Assembly (NCBI GenBank): GCA_001566295.1
Contig: KQ964247.1
Span: 1,736,001 to 1,800,000 of the forward strand
Source: Microdochium bolleyi
Taxonomy: Eukaryota > Ascomycota > Sordariomycetes > Xylariales > Microdochiaceae
Direction: 5' to 3'
DNA: 64,000 nucleotides
Position 1 is the first letter of the stretch, and each line of letters starts with the position of its first letter. The notes under the pieces are model-generated. The model did not search any database. It saw only the letters and a program-made list of their open reading frames with translations, and was not told the DNA's origin. Positions 45,553 to 58,082 of the stretch are shown here, piece by piece. The position numbers and the translations under genes were made by a program.

Positions 45553-48435
45553 ATGCTCAGGCGTATACCTCGCCCTCGTGCAGACATCTGCCTAAGATGT
45601 TCGATCCGGCTTTCGCAGCAAAATGCACGACCTCTATTTCCTTCGATAGCTCGATACTTCTCCGACCGCAAAGAGGGCGCAAGCGACGATGCGCCGCAAG
45701 AAGATACCAGTTCGGCTTCGCGCCCCTCAGAGCAACACTTCGAGAGGTCATTAAGGGGGCCGTTCCGTCCTGAAAGGCGTCTTGATCTGAGACCAAAGAA
45801 CAAGCGCCGGCGAGCTGGGAACCGTCTCCTGACCGAAGACTCCGCGGCTTTGGGGATGGACATGCTTGGCAAGCCGGCGCGGGCCGTTCTCCTGCGGGAC
45901 GGCGGTCTCTACGTCAAGAGGGACACAACCCAGAAATACGAGCCGGAGCCCACTTCTACGAGCCCAGACTGGATGGCAATGTTCGAGAGTCATCAAGACG
46001 ACGTCACCACTGCCGAGGTGTTTGACAACATTGAAAGTCACAAGCCCGAGTCAGACAGGCTACTTTCCGAGAGAGCCTTTCGCAAGTTGCAGGCAACACT
46101 TTTCGATGGCTTCACAGCTCCTCAGTTGCAAGGCTATCTCCAATGGTGTTCCAAACAGTCTCCCGACGAGAATTCGCCGCAGTCGATGGCCATGCGTCTT
46201 CCTTGGGTACACTCCATCACCGACTGGATACCATTGGCGCATACGTCCGAGGCGCCGGGCAAAGGCGAACCCCATCTACAAGGCTACATATCATCGTCGT
46301 CAAGTCCAAAGGAGAGGCTTGTGATTCGCGTGCTTCGGGAGGCTTGGCGACTTTCGATCAGCGAGCTCTCAACAGGACTAGGTGAGGTGAGGGTCAGGCT
46401 TAGGAACACTGAGTTCACTTTGCTTATGCGTAAGTATTATCCATAGACCGCAGAAGAGGGCTTTTTTGGCCACCCATTGCGCACGGCTTGCCTATCCAAA
46501 TTATGATTGACCATTTTTCCTTTAGGCGGTACTCAACGCTTCATGAATCTTCTTGGAAAGCAATGGCTCGAGCCTGGCGAGAAGATCGAATCTTCCAATG
46601 GCACGAAAACACTTCGTTTTGTTATCAAGAAGCCAAAGGCTGATATATTACTTGCCGAGCTTGATAAGACGCTCAACTGTATCGAAACCAAGACCCTCCC
46701 TCTTAGTCTTCTCACGACGGAGCCATTGTCCGATGCGTTGATGGAAGAGCTGGGCCGCATAACGAACACGCATATCCGACAAAGCGCAAGTGGAAGACGT
46801 GTAAGTATCATCCAATGCTTGGCGGTTTATGCTCACAACTGGCACAACGGCTGCAGCTATTCTCGCGAATGTGGCCATTTACAATCTTATCCCATGGTGG
46901 CTAACTCAACTCTCGTTTAGATTCACATCACTTGGATTGAAGTTCGCAGTCTTGAGAGCAAGTCCCCTCTCGAAGATCTTCGCCATGTGGTTTTCCGGTT
47001 GCTGCTGACCGCCTTGGCGCCTGCACGAGTCGCCACGTCCCTTTCCTCGGACCTTCCTGCTAAAGCGACGGGTCGATTCATTCCCGATCGAACAAGCACA
47101 AGCAAGTGGGCATGGAAAGACCGGATGGACGTGTGGGAAAGATACGTTGCCCCAGCACCGTCTGTCGAGCCCACTAGTGGAACAGAGAGATCTGCAACGA
47201 TACAGCAGGAACGCACACTTCCTGCTTTGGACCTCCCGTTCGATCCCATGTCGCAGACGCCCACCAACGAGGAGAGTCGGGTGACTTCGTTTGACACTGC
47301 TCTTAGTCCAGTCAGTTGGGCTGCAACAGCGCGAACGTCTACTACCGCCCATTTCGGCCATCTTCTACATGCAGCAACAACAACATCGGAAAAGGCTGCA
47401 CCTGAGACTTCGACTACTGTGGCTGACATCGCCGCTGCTGGCCGTCGGCGCATCTTCTCGCCACTGATTCCGCACCCGACACGCCTCGCAGAGCTTGAAA
47501 CCCGTGATTCTGACGCCCATCAAGTATCGTCAGGCATTTACCCTGCGCAATCGACCATCCTTCTCCGCTTTCAGCCGTCGCCTCGCACTGCCTCGTCAGC
47601 CGAAGACGAGTACATCACACCAGACCCGAGAGCCGGGCAGTCCAAGGTCGAAAAGCGGGTCGACAAGTCTGAGAAGAGGAAGGAGTCTTCGGTCAAGGGC
47701 TACACAGTTTGGCCCATGGCTCCGCCGCCAACTGGGCCGATTCTCGAGCTGCGACTCGCGATACAGGATACCGAGGTCCTGGGGATCCAGAGCTTGCGCG
47801 CCATCAAGCACAAGGCCTTCTCGGACGTGATGCTGCCAGGCTCGCTGATCGATATGCGCTTCACGCAGATCCAGTACGCCGAGCTGCAGGGCGGCGCGGA
47901 CGCGATGGCCGCTTGGCCGCCTCTCGCCAACTTCTTGGGTAAAGCTCGGTTCGATCTTGACCGTGGCAAGGTCGACATGCCTCCACGGCAAAAGTTCCCA
48001 ATCCCCCGAGGCCTTTTCGCGGACTTTGATGGGGACAAGTCTGACCCGAGTGAGCTGGTAAGCACGCAATACGAGTTCGTCGGTCTAGAGCTACACCGCG
48101 CAGTCTCGATGCCACACAAAGGCTACACCATGACTTATACGTCCGTGGAGGCCGGCCAGGGTGGCGGTCGTCGGGCCGAGCTCAGCCTCGAGGCCGCGGC
48201 GATGCCAAGCCCTTTGAGATTCTCAGCTCGTCCAACGCCCGACCAGGCCGAGGGCTCTGCGCAGCAAGAGGCTTCCAACACCACGCCCGCCTCAGAGAGT
48301 ATACCTGAGCAGACCTCGGGCGTCACACCACCACCGCCCTCGACTGTCCCGAAGAAGGACTTCGTCACGATTTGCTACGAGTTTGCCCGCGACGAGTCCA
48401 TGTGGGCCGGCTATCCCGGCGAATATCGGCAATGA
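45553..48435 (+). CDS. SLS1: Sls1-type mitochondrial inner-membrane expression regulator
   Basis: Three exons: 45553-46429, 46526-46800 and 46921-48435, sum 2667 nt, 888 aa. The N-terminus MLRRIPRPRADICLRCSIRLSQQ is a mitochondrial presequence. SLS1-family blocks are visible: FRKLQATLFDGFTAPQLQGYLQWC (about 175-200), VIRVLREAWRLSISELSTGLGEVRVRL, GTQRFMNLLGKQWLEPGEKIE, and the C-terminal LELRLAIQDTEVLGIQSLRAIKHKAFSDVMLPG. Yeast Sls1 is an inner-membrane protein that couples mitochondrial transcription to translation. An upstream open extension has no ATG in frame, so ATG 45553 is used. The middle (about 430-600) is low complexity and S/T-rich. Confidence 0.88.
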
Positions 48436-49374
48436 AGTGAAGCACTTCCGTCGATTTGTAAAACACAATTGTAGACAAAAGCATTAGCATTGCATTTTTG
48501 TACGATCAGACCATGAACACTAGAACCATACTTCCGCATATCAGAATCCATCCTGTATAAACAAGCTGCACGTTTATGCGAATACCCAGCTATAGCGAGC
48601 TTATGTACTTGGGGCAAGAACAAATGCTGCAAACCAACTCATCACCACGATTAGATGCCTGCTTCGGCGTGGGATAATATCCGAGGGCAAGAGATAGTTC
48701 TTGGGCGACTTGCCCAGAGAGATGATTTCAAGGGTTGAGAACAGTGCAGGGGAGCAGCAGCTGAGATCCGTCATGTGTGCACAGGGCAGACGACGGTGAA
48801 TGAAGAAAGACCGGTAAAAGATCAACAACCCACAGAGTGAAGCTGGAACCTCCGACAACGCTGTCTTCTTCAGCATTATGCCAATGCCCCGTAGCAAGCA
48901 TGTCGGCTGGGTTTTGCCTTGCATATTGCCGTGACGAGAGAGCGATCGATCAATTGCCCAGGACAAGTGAGGGCCAGGTGAGTATGCCTGCGCTTAGAGG
49001 CAATGAAGTTCCAGCGGCATGGAGGACTGGCATGTACCGACGACGGCTGCGCACAGCATGGAAGGCAAGTGAACTCCTGGAGCGAGTAGCTGGTCAGCAT
49101 GGTGGGAACATGTCACTCACATTCACTGGGACAATACAATGGTCACGCAGACAAGGCAATGATTGGTGAGACTTCTCGGTCTATTCTTGACTCTATCTCA
49201 ATGTCCACACAAAGGGAAAGCTTTTGTTCATAGCTGAGCCGTGATACATCTTCCTGATGTGCGTGATCGACTCAAGTCATACAAGACATGTCGTCAACTA
49301 CCAAAGAAAAAGATCATCATCTCATAGTAGTCGTGTCGTGAAGTTGTGAAGCAAGAAACAGTGTATTAAACTGT
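48436..49374. other. Intergenic region between convergent genes
   Basis: About 940 bases between SLS1 (+) and the EF-1alpha gene (-). Its right end is the EF-1alpha 3' untranslated region. No gene was seen. Confidence 0.4.
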
Positions 49375-51135
49375 TTACTTCTTGCCAAGCTTCTTCTCAG
49401 CAGACTTGGTCTTCTTGCCAGAGTCCTGGGACTTATCGACGGCCTTGATGACACCGACAGCGACGGTCTGTCTCATGTCACGGACGGCGAAACGGCCCAA
49501 GGGAGGGTAGTCGGTGAAAGCCTCAACGCACATGGGCTTGGAGGGAGTCATCTTGACGATGGCGGCATCACCAGACTTGATGAACTTGGGGCTGGTCTCG
49601 GTAGCCTTACCGGTACGGCGGTCGATCTTCTCGAGGAGCTCGGTGAACTTGCAAGCAATGTGGGCAGTGTGGCAGTCGAGAACGGGGGCGTAACCGGCAC
49701 CGACCTGGCCAGGGTGGTTCAGGACGATGACCTGGGCGGTGAAGGTGTTGGCGCCCAACGGGGGGTCGTTCTTGGTGTCACCGGCAACGTTGCCACGACG
49801 AATGTCCTTGACGGACACGTTCTTGACGTTGAAGCCGACGTTGTCACCGGGGAAAGCCTCGGGGAGAGACTCGTGGTGCATCTCGACGGACTTGACTTCA
49901 GTGGTGACACCAGCGGGGGCGAAGGTGACGACCATGCCGGGCTTGATGGTACCGGTCTCGATACGGCCGACGGGCACCGTGCCAATACCACCGATCTTGT
50001 AGACATCCTGGAGGGGAAGACGGAGGGGCTTGTCGGAGGGACGCTTGGGGGTCTCGATGGAGTCGATGGCCTCAAGAAGAGTCTTGCCGGAGGACTTGGT
50101 GCCGCCGATCTCCTTCTCCCAGCCCTTGTACCAGGGGCAGTTGGGGGAGGGCTCAAGCATGTTGTCGCCGTTGAAGCCGGAGATGGGGACGAAAGCGACC
50201 TGCTTGGGGTTGTAGCCGACCTTCTTGATGAAGGAGGAGGTCTCCTTGATGATCTCCTGGAAACGAGACTCGGACCACTTGGTGGTGTCCATCTTGTTGA
50301 TGGCGACGATGAGCTGCTTGACACCGAGGGTGTAGGCGAGCAGAGCGTGCTCACGAGTCTGGCCATCCTTGGAGATACCAGCCTCGAACTCACCAGTACC
50401 AGCGGCAATGATGAGAATGGCGCAATCGGCCTGGGAAGTACCAGTGATCATGTTCTTGATGAAATCACGGTGACCGGGGGCGTCTGATTAATGGATTAGC
50501 AAATTGGCCGAATCACAACGAAGTGATCGCGAAGTGTGAGCTTACCAATGACGGTGACATAGTACTTGGGAGTCTCGAACTTCCAGAGGGCAATGTCGAT
50601 GGTGATACCACGCTCACGCTCGGCCTTGAGCTTGTCAAGAACCCACGCATACTTGAAGGAACCCTTGCCGAGCTCGGCAGCTTCCTATAGAAAGGGTCAG
50701 TTATCATGTATGAACGACGCGATTGCTGAGTGGTGGAGGGAAAGTGAGCACTGCCTCAATTGTGCATGCCAAGCCTTGAGGTTGGGCGCTGCACAAAAAA
50801 AGTTTTCTGTGGGGAGCTTGCTGGTGGAGGGGCAGACCCGAGCTGGGCGGGGTAGATGATTGCTGTTGCGGTACAACGCGATGCGTGCAAAGTGCGACTA
50901 ACCTTCTCGAACTTCTCGATGGTACGCTTGTCGATACCACCGCACTTGTAGATCAAGTGACCGGTGGTGGTGGACTTGCCGGAATCGACGTGGCCGATAA
51001 CGACGACGTTGATGTGAGCCTTGTCGGATTTACTGTGTGAAGAGGACTGTCAGGATGTCTGTTCTGTTCGAATCGATGCCGTGCCCGTGAAAGAGCTGAC
51101 AATCGGGGATCGGCGGACGGTGAAACGTACCCCAT
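49375..51135 (-). CDS. TEF1: Translation elongation factor 1-alpha
   Basis: Four exons: 51131-51135 (ATG GG only), 50903-51032, 50546-50684 and 49375-50483, sum 1383 nt, exactly 460 aa as expected. GTP-binding motifs are intact: GHVDSGKST (14-22), DAPGH and NKMD. KYAWVLDKLKAERERGITID is the switch region. Domains II and III follow without gaps, ending in a K-rich tail. EF-1alpha delivers aminoacyl-tRNA to the ribosomal A site. Codon use is strongly biased to C-ending codons, which produces a long antisense open frame. The introns after FEK and VI make up the standard fungal barcoding region, so this gene could place the organism. Confidence 0.99.
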
Positions 51136-54100
51136 GATGACGGTTGTGTAGTCTGATGACTAGGTCTTTATGTGGTTTTGGGGAAATAACTGATGAAAAA
51201 GAGTGACTGTTAGTGACTGCGCAGCTGACGGTCGTGGAGGTGTGTGTGAATGAGACGTCTCGGGCACTCGAGATGCTGCCTCTCGCGAGACAGCGTCGGA
51301 CGGGCATGGTGAGGCGATGGTGAAGGCTACGCCGGCGACGAGCTCGAAGGACGAGCTCGCACAGGGAGAGCAGTCGTCGCCACGCGAATGCGGAAGCAGT
51401 GAAGCTGATGATGATGGTGATGAGGATGGACTGGAGACTCACAGTTGGCAGGTGGAATTGCTTCTCGGTATGCCGGACGAGGGAGGAAGGATCAAGTTCA
51501 AGACGCAGCTGGTGGGAGGGACGGGAGGTTTTATGGCAATCTGGGCGCCGTCCGGGTGCGGGTCTCTGGGCTGCGGCGGGCGTCTCTGTCCTCAGGCAGT
51601 CGACCCCTCCTTCCCCGTCCACTCTGCACCATCTCGCGCTTTTTCCTGCCCCACTCCTGGATTTTTTTTCGATTTTTCACCCCACCTTGAGACTGTGCGT
51701 CCAACCCCTCCTCGCCCTCCTCCTCAAACGTTACTCGCCGGCGTGGCGCTGCCAGAAAAATTGTTGCATGGGTGGAGCATGACAACAGCTACGCAACAGA
51801 GTTTGATATCGGCCTCTGCCGCATCCTACATCGCGGTCCCAGACTTTTTGCTTGGACTGAGCAAGATCTCAGAGTCGGAGCTGTCACGCGCGGGCCTCTC
51901 CACAGAGAGGACAGTCGAGACAGCCACTCCTCCGTGTTCGCTGGCCGTGGCAGCGTCATCCGGCGAGCTGTCTTGTGCACGGCGGGCACCAGAGGATCGA
52001 TGTTGCCACCCGGGGCACCCCTCCCTGCGTCCAGTCCCAGATGCTCTGACTTGCTTTGACCAGAGCTGTGGCCAGGCGTGCCTCTCTGCCTGTCCTGGTG
52101 TTTCCGCTGCTGCACGTTACCCCTCCGAGCCGGGGGTCCTGGCCTTTCACGTCACTGGGCGCCTGCCCCTCGAGCCTCGAGCCCCTCTATTCGTCCAGCG
52201 CCTGGTTGCTCGTGTCTGCCTTCATCCATGGATGAGGATGGCCTTGCAGTGTACACAATTGCCTCGACCATCTCGACGACCCGCTTCCCACGAGCCATAT
52301 TCGACGACTGGACCCGACTCGACTGACTGCTTGCCTCATGCAATGCAGCGGGCGTGCAGTCGGTGCCCAACCTCTCAATAGTGTGCCTGATGTAGCCCGT
52401 ATGGTCAGACATGACTCCGCAAACAGTCGGGGTGTATCAAGATGCGCTCTGCAAGGAAAGAAAAAGAGGATTCTTATCTCCATGGCGGGAACGCCTTGGC
52501 GTATCGTTCACTTCTCTTCTTTTTTTTTGCCGCCCAGCGGACTTAGCAGGCATCCCTGCTCGAAGCTTGTGACGCTTCTGTCTCGTCTGCCGCTCGCCGA
52601 CATGACTCCCGGTCGCCCCTCCTCTTCTGTCTCATGTCTCCAGATTCCTGATGCTCTCCCGAGCAACGAGCGGGTCGAGCGGGCATTCTTCACAAGTTCA
52701 CAGACCCATGCGAGCCATGCAGGCCTAAAGCAGGAGAGAGAACCGGGGACCTCGTGAAATCACCAAACAGTGGCGACCCACTGGGCAGACAAGAGCTGCA
52801 TGTGGATCGGCGGCGGCGGCGAGGCAAACAGTAGAACCACGTCATGCGGCGACACTAATAATTCTGGGAGCTGATGCCCCACTGGCTACGAGGCCAGTCG
52901 CCAGCAGATTTACTCGGGCGGACCGCGTCCAGATCTGAGCCGCCAACGACCGTCCTCTTGCGGTGAGTAGAGGGCCGATCTCTTTTGTAGACAGCTCGCA
53001 TAGCTCATCCGAGCCGACTCCGCAGTTGTCGACAGGGAAGACAAAGATGCCAACTCATATGAGCTCAGACGAGACCTGGACTTCGCATAGGCGATAACAA
53101 AGGACAAGAAATCCCTGCACACGTTTCCCTGCTATGTCTGCCAGCGACATTTCTCGATACTACGTAGCTTCTTCCAGTAAGGAAGTGTCCGCTGGCCAGC
53201 GCGTCCAGATGGACGCACCATGTGCATAGAATTACCTCCTGAAGTAAATGGATACATGGGGAAGAGAGACGACTCCACATGCGCCCAAGGCTTTTTGTTG
53301 TTTTCAGCATCTGGTGCACATGCGAAACTCGTTATTGCGCTGGGAAAGTCGCACTCCACGCGCTTGGCATTCTCCTGCGCCGTGTCCGGTGCTTCTGCTC
53401 CGCATCGGTGGCCTCCTGAGCGATCCAAAGTCCAGTTTTAATGCTCAGTGACCCGTCGACGGCTGTGTACAAACTTCGCTTGGCCGGCCAAACAAAGTCT
53501 TAAGAGACTCAGATGGGATACCAGGCTCTCGCTTCTGTAGTGGATGTCTCACAAATAGAGAGAGGTATGAGAAGCAGTTGTTGGAAGAGAGTTCAGAACC
53601 ACTGAAGTCCTTCCCTTGAGCCCTGTCTCAACCTCACAGAGACCAGAACCTTCATGATGGGCAAATCTCATATCCATTGGATACGCGTAAGTCATGATCG
53701 GTATTCAAGCTTCCTTGACGATCAAGGTCAGCTACACAGCTTGATAATAATACTGGCTGCAAGCGCGCCGGCCTGGCAAAGAAGTGACTTTTTGGTTCCT
53801 CACCTTCCTGCCGGCGGAACCGCTCGCCCAGATCTAATCATAATCAACAACAACTTTTGTATCCTCGGCCCGTAAACTCAGTCACGCGTCTCTAGACACT
53901 TCACAGACTGTTGCGATGAGATCCCTAGCTCAAAAACACCTCCCAAGAATCAATCACCTAGGGCGCTACCCTTTTTTAGATCAACCCCGAACAGACAATA
54001 GGTAGTGAATTTCCAGAAGCTACTTACATACCCTCGCTTCCATGGATGGTTACAGTCCATCGCGACGGCTGTATGCTTGCTACAGTGGCAGGCTTCTTTT

Positions 54101-54699
54101 ACCTCGACTTTCTCAATAAGGCACGGGATGGTCTTGTTTACGCATCAGTGAGGGGGCGGGAGAAAGGGAAGGGAAAAAAAATTGATATCGGCAGAGATGA
54201 TAATATTTCTTCATGTTCTTGAGTTTATGCACATTTCTGTATACCACCCATCCAACAAGCAAATGAGCAAGTGAGCACAGGAGTGCGATGGGATGATACA
54301 TATGAGGACCGCAGCCATCAAAACGGAGCCTATACACTGGCCTGCATCGTTTGCGAAGAGCAGGTATTTGTGGGATAGCACAACCCATGTTTGTACAAGA
54401 CTTCCGGACAGCTCAGTCGATAATCCAAGTTGCCAGGGCGTATTTTAACATGCCCACTATTCGAATAGTCGCAGTAATACCTTTTGTTGAGACGATTTTG
54501 AAAGTGAAGCCAATTATTGACACGATTGTTCCCCGAGACAACTCCAAAGTCATGGTGCCATAATGTGGCACAAATCGGTGCAGATTCAGCGGCTTCGCAT
54601 CGCCTCGTGCTCCTTGCCAGGGCTTGGTCCAGGAAGCCTATCACTGTACTCCCATTACGCTGATCCAGAAAGCAACCGTGCCACCCAGTTTCCACCCCC
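51136..54699. promoter_or_regulatory. EF-1alpha promoter and gene-free stretch
   Basis: About 3.5 kb with no supported gene. The first 600-900 bases are the EF-1alpha promoter, with long T/C tracts (for example near 51661) on the plus strand, which are A/G tracts in the direction of transcription. The open frame at 51317-52381 (+) lacks any motif. The remainder (52400-54700) is A/T-richer and shows nothing I can assign. Confidence 0.4.
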
Positions 54700-56912
54700 T
54701 TACTCGTCCAGCATGGCTGGATTCAGAAAATTGATTACGTTCCCGCACTCGTCAATATCCTCCTCCAGCCTGTTCGGATTGCCGCCTGCTCGCAGCACAG
54801 CCTCCCGCTCTTTCGGCCCAAGCCTGACTTTGTCGAATTTCTCCGGTAGCGGATGGTTCCCCGACAGATATGATACCTTTAGGTTGCGTGCCTTGTCCCT
54901 GCAGGCTTGCTGGTTACGGAACGTGTCAAACCCGCCATGCTCCTCAATCATACTCCAGCTGCATTCATACTTCGCAATCAGGTCCTGCAGATGCTTCTCC
55001 TCCTCAGTAGTCCAGAAGATGCGGCGGCCCTGCTCACGTTTCCCCGTGATAGCGAGCCGTCTCTGTCGCGCCTCTATCGTTGCCAGCTGACTCAAAGTTA
55101 GTGAGATCTCACCAGGACCGTGGCCTTGGCTGAGCCTGGGAATGTGTATGTCGTGTGAAGAGCGCCGAGCAGTCGCCGAGACTGCTACAGCCGCGCGATG
55201 CTGCACAGGGGCTGTCCTCACGAGCTGCGTGGACTGGACGGCGATGATGCGTCGGCTCTGGTCAAGTGGTGCCGTCCTGTGCTCAAAACCATCATCTTCA
55301 TCTTCGTCTTCGAATGGATCATCGCCAGGCAACCCCGCCATGCCCACGTCAGTACTGGCCACCCGCTGACGGTCTTGTGCCGCAGCCTCAATTGGTCTGT
55401 TAGAGTCGGCGAGTACGGGCGATGGATCGCGAGTTGGCGAAGACGATTGAGGCTGGTCGTCCAATAAGTCGTCCAAGTCAGCCATGTTCAGTCCCCGAAC
55501 GACGTTTTGAAGCTGGACTTGCTTGTCAACTTCTCGTCCTGATGCCACTCCGCCATCAGCAGCCACGGTGTCAACCACCGGCCCGGCGATGGTGGCAGTC
55601 CCGTCGAAGAAGCTCCCGCTGGTCACACATACAAGTCAGCGCGGAAAGTCATAGACATGCGAGGTGGACTTACGTGGAGGGCACGCCGAACTCTTGCACA
55701 GGCTGCATTTCTGTGTCTGAATCCGAGCTGTCGTCGGGGTCTTCGTCGCCGGCTCCCGCAGTCAAAGGCTCATGCACTGTGGCCTCCCCGTCCGCACCTT
55801 GTCTGGCTTCTTGTGTTGAAATTGTCCGATATGCATCCAAGGCCCATGAGTGAAGGTCTTTGAGCAAGACAGACTTCGGGGTAAGCGCTTCCATATTGTC
55901 TCGGATAACCTGCGTGCTTCTGCTGTTCAGGACCTCGTTGAGCAACGTCTGCATGCTTCGCTGGTAGGTATCGTTTAATCCATCACTGTCGGCCGGTTCA
56001 ATTCCCAAGAATGGCTTATATGGTCCGCTCGCGAGTCTTTGTCGCGCTGACGTCAGGGTTGTGTATTCCTCACCGCAGAATGTCTTTGCAGCTAACAGCA
56101 CTGGCTTCTCGGACCCGCGGAGCTTTGCACAGAAGTGATGACACCTGATGCGGAAGGCCAACTCAAGCGCTCGGGACGGGTCGCTGAGCAGGATGAATTG
56201 CGCAGGGAAGGTATTGTCAAGCTGCTCGAAGAATGAGCCCTCATACTCGTCTTCGTACTGTAGCAGGTCATGAAGATTGTTGAGAAGTGAGACCGTGTTT
56301 GACCGGTACGCAATGTTCCAAGGTTGAACCGGAAGCTCATGCGCCCAAGCATCTGACGCGCTCCAGAGCGGAGCAGAGGTGTCCAGATACCCATCTTCTG
56401 CGAGTTTGCCGAGGACTGCTTTGTAACTATTAATCAAGATGCCCCGCTGCATGATCTGCTTCTTTGTCGGCTTGTCCGTTCCCAAGTCGTGATAGAATGC
56501 GTATATACTGTCGCAAGACAGCACCAGTGCGGATGCTGTCAGCTCGAGGTACGTTCTGTCTGATTCTGAAACCTCTTCCTGGCTCGGAGCAGGCGCCGCG
56601 ACCGTGTTTGCGGGGATGTCTAAACATCATGGACTTAGCTCGTCGTTCATATGCTTCATCACAGTATCACATCAGGAGTCTTCCTATACCATCATCATCA
56701 TCATCATCATCAACGTCGTCATAGCCTATATCAGCTGAGCTCTTAAAATGGTCGACACTGACGCTGCGGCGTGACTGTTGGCTTCGACGAGTGCCTCGAC
56801 GCGCGAGAGGATGGCGAGGCTGGGCGGCAAGCTGGCTTGGTCTTTGAGGCAGGCTCGACGTCTCATCGACGGACGTGGTCTGACGCGTTGAGCGTCGAGT
56901 CTGCCTACTCAT
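54700..56912 (-). CDS. Telobox-type Myb protein, Taz1/TRF-like telomere-binding candidate
   Basis: Three exons: 56690-56912, 55674-56619 and 54700-55618, sum 2088 nt, 695 aa from ATG 56912 (an upstream in-frame ATG at 57005 is possible). The N-terminus is R/S/Q-rich and then has a run of aspartates encoded by GAT repeats. A helical central domain (about residues 95-330) includes LTASALVLSCDSIYAFYHDLG and LLNNLHDLLQYEDEYEG. Near the C-terminus (about 590-640) is a single Myb repeat: RRIFWTTEEEKHLQDLIAKY, then SWSMIEEHGGFDTFRNQQACRDKARNLKV. The ending resembles the telobox VDLKDKWRN signature. The layout of central helical domain plus one C-terminal Myb repeat in about 650-700 aa matches S. pombe Taz1 and animal TRF1/2. 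The telomere role is inferred. Confidence 0.65.
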
Positions 56913-58082
56913 ATCGGGAGTGGTGACTTGGGGTGCGATGAGGTTGTTTGACGCTTGTTGGCTTGGTGTGTTTACGAAGATGTAGGTGGGTGTAGACGCG
57001 AGCATTGAAACGGTGTGCTAACGTTGAGGTGCTTGTTTACGCTGGGGTGGAGCGAGCTAGCCCGGAAAGATACCTGGCTTCACGCAGTGAGACAGTCACG
57101 TGCTTGGTACTCTTTGTTCCCAGTCTTGGAACCCACTTTCTATCACGGTATGAGACCGTAAACCAGACCGTAACCCAGACACGGACCCTAACTCTGACCC
57201 AAACCCAAACCCAGACCCAAACCCGAAATCATGAAGTCTGCATCTAGCCTCAACCACGGGATCATACTGCCACATAGACCTGTCCCTGGAGGAACGGGTG
57301 AGTTGCGTGGATCAGGTTCATGCTCGCCCTGAACCTGAACCTCAACCGGCCTTTCATCTTGTTTCACTCATCTCCATTTCAGCGCAATCTGATGCGAAGG
57401 GCTTCATACAGCAAGCTTCTGTACGATTATGGTGACATGCCGGACTCTCACGATTGGTGCTCATCTCTTGCACATTGTATCATCTTGGTCAAGTGAGAAT
57501 GGCTCAACTCGCCCGACAGGGGCTCATTCTCATTGCTTGTTATTCGAAAGTCTGACTTACACGCACCCAGCTTCGAGAAGTCAAGCGGCCCCACCGTGCA
57601 TCAGAGGACCCTGCCGACCCTCTGCCTCCAGGGCTGCCTCCCTCTGCGACACGTCGCCCTGCCAGGTTCCCGCTGGGGGACTCGCGCCGCCCTAGTCTGA
57701 ACTAGTCAGCCTTTTGGCCAGATTCAACACTCAACCGCACCAGGGTTCAGCATTGAGCTTGGTTTTAGCTGCAAACGTCACAAACCGTGCCTGCTCACAC
57801 AACCCCCTTATCCACAACCACATTCAACGGCAGCCGCCCCGACGCCAACCAACGCCACTCTCTCTTCGAGCGACGACTCGGGACTTTCTGCCATTGTCGA
57901 AGCTGCGCTCCTCTGCTTGGCTGGCTCCAAAGCGCGCGGCATCTGCCTGAGCCCTGAGTACCTGGCACCCCTTTCGCCGCACCACCCCTTACGCCAACCA
58001 AGAGCGCAGACTCGACGTGACGACACCTCTCCTTCTTCCCTACCATCACCTGCCAACAGTGTGCACGATTCGAACCGTCGCA
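56913..58082. promoter_or_regulatory. Divergent promoter of the Myb gene and GDT1
   Basis: About 1.17 kb. It contains the telomere-like tract at 57150-57230. The GDT1-proximal part (57560-58080) is C-rich with CCACC repeats. No gene was seen. Confidence 0.45.
57150..57230. repeat. Degenerate telomere-like CCCTAA/CCCAAA tract
   Basis: Short C-rich units follow each other: ACCGTAA, CCAGACCGTAA, CCCAGA, GGACCCTAA, CTCTGACCCAAA, CCCAAA, CCCAGA, CCCAAA, CCCG. They resemble mutated copies of the fungal telomere unit (CCCTAA on this strand). The tract lies about 240 bases upstream of the start of the telobox-type Myb gene. It may be an interstitial telomere relic or a set of binding sites. Confidence 0.5.

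Noticed and set aside
49660..50487. 275-aa open frame on the plus strand opposite EF-1alpha
   Set aside because: It is an antisense shadow created by the strong codon bias of EF-1alpha and carries no family motif.
51317..52381. 354-aa open frame in the EF-1alpha upstream region
   Set aside because: It lies in a promoter with C/T-rich sequence and other frames are equally open.
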